Part shown: one piece after another, positions 49,192 through 51,647 of the stretch
Position numbering within the stretch: position 1 is the first letter of the stretch
How the letters are laid out: each line of letters starts with the position of its first letter
Origin: Candidatus Aristotella avistercoris
Lineage (GTDB): Bacteria > Bacillota > Clostridia > Oscillospirales > Ruminococcaceae
Assembly (NCBI GenBank): GCA_904397835.1
Contig: CAJFOV010000033.1
Location: forward strand, 1 to 51,647
Length of the DNA stretch: 51,647 nt
Direction: 5' to 3'
Translations under genes and position numbers: made by a program
The notes under the pieces: model-generated
Databases searched by the model: none
What the model saw: the letters and a program-made list of their open reading frames with translations, nothing else
Told to the model about the DNA's origin: nothing

Positions 49192-49222
49192 AAGAAAAGA
49201 GGGGACGCGGGGCGTCCCCTCC
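49192..49222 (-). terminator. Intra-operon terminator after the binding protein gene
   Basis: GAGGGGACGC (49199-49208) pairs with GCGTCCCCTC (49212-49221) around three bases and on the minus strand continues as TTTTCTTG. It lies between the binding protein gene and the permease genes. Confidence 0.75.
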
Positions 49223-49241
49223 TGGACCTCTGAATCAATTT

Positions 49242-50867
49242 TTAGCCCTTCCACTGGCCGGAGACAAACACCAGCTTGTTCATGATGAAGGGGATGGCAA
49301 TGGAGATGCCGTCGGGGGTGTAATAGAAACCGTCGAACACGGTGTTGTTATATGCCGCCACTGACTCCTTGTAGTAGAGGGTCAGGCAGGGTAGCTCCTC
49401 GGCGATGATCTCCTGCAGCTGATCCACCAGCTCGTGGCGCTTGGTCTCATCCAGCTCGCTGGCGGACTCGTTGTAGATGCGGTTGTACTCGTCGCTCTCC
49501 CAGGTGACGCCGCCCTGTCCTGTGACAATGGGGGCCCCATCCACGCCCTCCGTGGCAAAACGGGAGAGGAACACCGGGTCCCCGCCAAAGGAACCATTGG
49601 TGTTGAAGGCCAGTTCAAAATCTCCATCGGCAATGGCGGATTTGACAGTGGCGTCGTCCGACGCCTGGGCGCTCACCTCAATGCCCACCGCCCCAAGGTA
49701 GGAGACCAGCAGTTCTGCCAGGGCCTCGTCCCCCTCGGAGAACTTCAAGGTATAGGACATGGGCTCCCCCTGGAACTCCAGAACGCCGTCCCCGTTGGAA
49801 TCCACGGCCCCCGCCTGAGCCAACAGCTCCTTGGCGGTGTCCACATTGTAATCATATTGCTTCACATCCGGGTTGTACCAGGGGGTATCCGGCTGTACAT
49901 GTCCGGCCGAGCCAGGGTAGCCGGAGCCGCCATAGGCCTTCTCCACGATCTCGTCCAGGTTGATGGCGTGGTACATGGCCTGGCGGACCTCCTTGGTGGC
50001 CAGAGCGGAATCCCCAAAGTTCAAGTAGAGCCGTGTGACGGACAGGCCCGGACCCTCCAGTACGGTGAAGTTGGCATCCTCCTTCAAGCTTTCAGCAGCC
50101 TTGTAGTTGATATTGGGCGCCACATCGATCTCTCCACTCAGAAGGGCCTCCTTGGCATCGGAGCCGGAGACATTGGCGATGATCAACTTGTCAATTTGAA
50201 CCTCGCCGTAGAAGTAGTCCGGGTTCGCCTTGAAGGTGTAGGTCCCGGCGGCGCTGTCATAGTTCTCCAGCATGAAGGGACCGGTGGAGACGGTGGCCTC
50301 CGGTGTGTTGAAGGTCTCCGGCTCAGTGACATTCTCCCAGATGTGCTTGGGCAGAATGGGCAGGCTCCCAGCCACATCGCTCAAGAAGGGAACATAGACC
50401 TCGTTGAGCTCAATCTCCACGGTGAGGTCATCCACCACTCTTGCCTCCTTGACCATGTCCACAGAGACCCATTGGTAGGGGTGCTCCTTCATGTAGTCAA
50501 AGGTGAACTTCACATCCTCGGCGGTGAAGGGTTCCCCATCGGTGAATTTGATGCCCTCACGAAGGTTGAAGGTGTAGGTTTTGCTGTCCTCGGAAATGGA
50601 GTAGCTCTCTGCCAGATAGGGGATCAGACCATTCTCATCCTTCCACATCAGGGTGTCAAAGATGTAGCTCAGGGTCATGTAGCCCTGCCCCTTGGAGGAG
50701 ATGGTGTAGACGGAGGGATAGCCAAAATCCCCGTTTCCACTGACAGTCAGCACCCGCTCCTCTCCCTCGGATCCGGAGGAGTTGTCCTGCTCCTGACCGC
50801 AACCAGCAAACATCCCCAGTGTCAGCACAAGGGCCAAAAGCAACGCCAGCAAGCGTCTTCCTTTCAT
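49242..50867 (-). CDS. Family 5 ABC substrate-binding lipoprotein
   Basis: The 541-aa product is a peptide/nickel-type binding lipoprotein (lipobox GMFAGC, Cys23). The domain begins LTVSGNGDFGYPSVYT and shows the usual LAESYSISEDSKTYTFNLRE, VKFTFDYM and VRQAMYHAINLDEIV segments. Ligand cannot be told; peptides, nickel chelates, opines and sugars are all known for the family. GGGAGGTATCAC precedes the ATG. First gene of the operon, under a near-consensus promoter. Confidence 0.9.
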   Translation of the reverse strand: MKGRRLLALLLALVLTLGMFAGCGQEQDNSSGSEGEERVLTVSGNGDFGYPSVYTISSKGQGYMTLSYIFDTLMWKDENGLIPYLAESYSISEDSKTYTFNLREGIKFTDGEPFTAEDVKFTFDYMKEHPYQWVSVDMVKEARVVDDLTVEIELNEVYVPFLSDVAGSLPILPKHIWENVTEPETFNTPEATVSTGPFMLENYDSAAGTYTFKANPDYFYGEVQIDKLIIANVSGSDAKEALLSGEIDVAPNINYKAAESLKEDANFTVLEGPGLSVTRLYLNFGDSALATKEVRQAMYHAINLDEIVEKAYGGSGYPGSAGHVQPDTPWYNPDVKQYDYNVDTAKELLAQAGAVDSNGDGVLEFQGEPMSYTLKFSEGDEALAELLVSYLGAVGIEVSAQASDDATVKSAIADGDFELAFNTNGSFGGDPVFLSRFATEGVDGAPIVTGQGGVTWESDEYNRIYNESASELDETKRHELVDQLQEIIAEELPCLTLYYKESVAAYNNTVFDGFYYTPDGISIAIPFIMNKLVFVSGQWKG

Positions 50868-50901
50868 TGTGATACCTCCCTGTGATAAGTGCGTTTTTTT
50901 C

Positions 50902-50931
50902 ACTATACACGGAAGTTGTACAAGCTGTCAA
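50902..50931 (-). promoter_or_regulatory. Sigma-A promoter of the ABC/AOR operon
   Basis: On the minus strand a consensus TTGACA (50926-50931) and TATAGT (50902-50907) are 18 bp apart with TG before the -10 box. The AT-rich stretch 50931-50960 upstream may act as an UP element. The gap 50961-51129 shows nothing else. Confidence 0.75.
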
Positions 50932-51129
50932 TCAATATTAATAATATCAATAAATCCGCCTGCATTCATTGTTTTGTCTTTTGGACGTTCTTGTTTGACA
51001 TATTTCGGATTGGTTATTAGGGCGTTCTGTGGAAAAACCTGTGCATCAAAGAACCGCTGGGTTTGTGCGCCCGAATAGCCTGCGCACAACTTTTCACCAT
51101 GTTTTATTTCACAGGATTTATCAAACAAA

Positions 51130-51163
51130 AAAGCTCACATGGCAATCAACCAATGTGAGCTTT
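51130..51163 (-). terminator. Terminator of the rRNA-tRNA operon
   Basis: AAGCTCACAT and ATGTGAGCTT (51131-51140 with 51153-51162) pair, and on the minus strand the 3' arm continues into TTTTTTG, just after tRNA-Thr. Confidence 0.9.
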
Positions 51164-51168
51164 CATAA

Positions 51169-51244
51169 TGGAGCTGCTAACCAGATTCGAACTGGTGACC
51201 TCGTCCTTACCAAGGACGTGCTCTACCGCCTGAGCCATAGCAGC
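51169..51244 (-). tRNA. tRNA-Thr (GGT anticodon)
   Basis: Acceptor GCTGCTA/TAGCAGC, T-loop GTTCGAATC, and anticodon stem-loop GTCCT-TGGTAAGGAC giving GGT. CCA is encoded (51169-51171). Confidence 0.95.
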
Positions 51245-51254
51245 ATTGTTCCCG

Positions 51255-51330
51255 TGGCAGGGGCAGAAGGACTTGAACCCTCGGCACGCGGTTTTGGAGA
51301 CCGCTGCTCTACCAACTGAGCTATACCCCT
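51255..51330 (-). tRNA. tRNA-Trp (CCA anticodon)
   Basis: Acceptor AGGGGTA/TGCCCCT, T-loop GTTCAAGTC, and anticodon stem GCGGT/ACCGC around CTCCAAA, so the anticodon is CCA. The CCA end is encoded. Confidence 0.95.
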
Positions 51331-51344
51331 AAATATGTAACTTC

Positions 51345-51421
51345 TGGTGGGCCTTCAGGGACTCGAACCCGGGACCGACCGGTTATGAGCCGGTTGCTCT
51401 AACCAACTGAGCTAAAGGCCC
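51345..51421 (-). tRNA. tRNA-Met (CAT anticodon)
   Basis: Acceptor GGGCCTT/AAGGCCC, and anticodon stem ACCGG/CCGGT around CTCATAA, so the anticodon is CAT. It lacks the initiator features and looks like elongator Met; a lysidine-modified tRNA-Ile cannot be fully excluded. CCA is encoded. Confidence 0.9.
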
Positions 51422-51435
51422 ATAAACTATGTGGG

Positions 51436-51475
51436 TTAATATAAACCGCCGAATTGGATCGGCGGTTTATATTAA
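51436..51475. repeat. 17-bp perfect inverted repeat between tRNA-Met and tRNA-Asn
   Basis: TTAATATAAACCGCCGA (51436-51452) and TCGGCGGTTTATATTAA (51459-51475) are exact inverted repeats with a 6-base loop. No U-tract follows on the minus strand, so it is more like a processing or spacer hairpin than a terminator. Confidence 0.85.
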
Positions 51476-51478
51476 ATT

Positions 51479-51554
51479 TGGCTCCCCCTGTTGGACTCGA
51501 ACCAACGACAACGCGGTTAACAGCCGCGGGCTCTACCGACTGAGCTAAGGAGGA
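51479..51554 (-). tRNA. tRNA-Asn (GTT anticodon)
   Basis: Acceptor TCCTCCT pairs with AGGGGGA, T-loop GTTCGAGTC, and anticodon stem CGCGG/CCGCG around CTGTTAA, giving GTT. CCA is encoded. Confidence 0.95.
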
Positions 51555-51560
51555 ATATTG

Positions 51561-51647
51561 GAGCCGGCGCCGACCTATGTTCCCGGGCGGTGTCCCGCCA
51601 AGTATTTTCGGCACTGTTGAGCTTAACTTCCGTGTTCGGAATGGGAA
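51561..51647 (-). rRNA. rrf: 5S ribosomal RNA, 3' part (runs off the window)
   Basis: The minus strand reads TTCCCATTCCGAACACGGAA then GTTAAGC, the universally conserved 5S loop B/C region, and ends near CGGCGCCGGCTCC. The 5' end lies beyond the window. The four tRNAs follow it in the same direction, so this is the distal end of an rRNA operon. Confidence 0.93.

Overview
The window looks like about 52 kb of chromosome from a GC-rich, endospore-forming anaerobic Firmicute of the Oscillospiraceae type (Flavonifractor/Lawsonibacter/Intestinimonas-like; the genus is a guess from gene content and was not tested). Support comes from sporulation genes (spoIID and a complete spoIIAA-spoIIAB-sigF operon), Gram-positive style AGGAGG ribosome sites, a TPP riboswitch, a SigI/RsgI pair, a UGA-decoded selenoprotein of the Clostridial glycine-reductase family and a tungsten-type aldehyde oxidoreductase. 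Genes are tightly packed with frequent ATGA overlaps. No insertion sequence, prophage or CRISPR array is visible.

Left part (1-7.2 kb): tRNA-Ser, spoIID, citrate synthase with a membrane protein, recG, and branched-chain aminotransferase preceded by an unannotated 26-codon micro-ORF. At 7.5-13.5 kb lies a signalling and surface module: sigI-rsgI, then a lipoprotein that repeats the RsgI autoproteolytic-type domain and carries six 15-residue Asp-rich repeats, then a VTC-domain protein, a DUF4956 membrane protein and a CotH-type kinase. Three copies of one promoter-like sequence (CCCC box, fixed spacer, CGTA box) precede sigI and the lipoprotein, which suggests that SigI drives both units.

At 13.5-20.4 kb is a methionine-type ABC transporter (metN-metI-DUF169-metQ) divergent from a TPP-riboswitch thiamine salvage operon (thiD-thiM-thiE-HAD phosphatase). 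At 20.5-27.3 kb are three tandem M20D amidohydrolases whose central 360 bp are nearly identical while their ends diverge, a C_GCAxxG_C_C protein and an M20 carbamoylase/allantoate-type hydrolase. At 27.7-34.1 kb are housekeeping and sporulation genes (sigF, spoIIAB, spoIIAA, folC, a lipoprotein, valS) and a 35-residue membrane peptide with its own promoter and terminator.

At 34.7-43.5 kb is a probable catabolic locus: a PucR-type regulator divergent from a GrdE-like protein, a GrdB-like selenoprotein (in-frame UGA plus SECIS), an SSS symporter and an MFS transporter, followed by an amidohydrolase. The amidohydrolase and the grdE-like operon share an upstream bipartite DNA element. No grdA, grdC or grdD is present here, so the substrate is unknown. 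At 43.6-50.9 kb a peptide/nickel-type ABC importer forms one operon with an aldehyde ferredoxin oxidoreductase homologue. The right end is the 3' side of an rRNA operon: 5S rRNA followed by tRNA-Asn, tRNA-Met, tRNA-Trp and tRNA-Thr, all on the minus strand.
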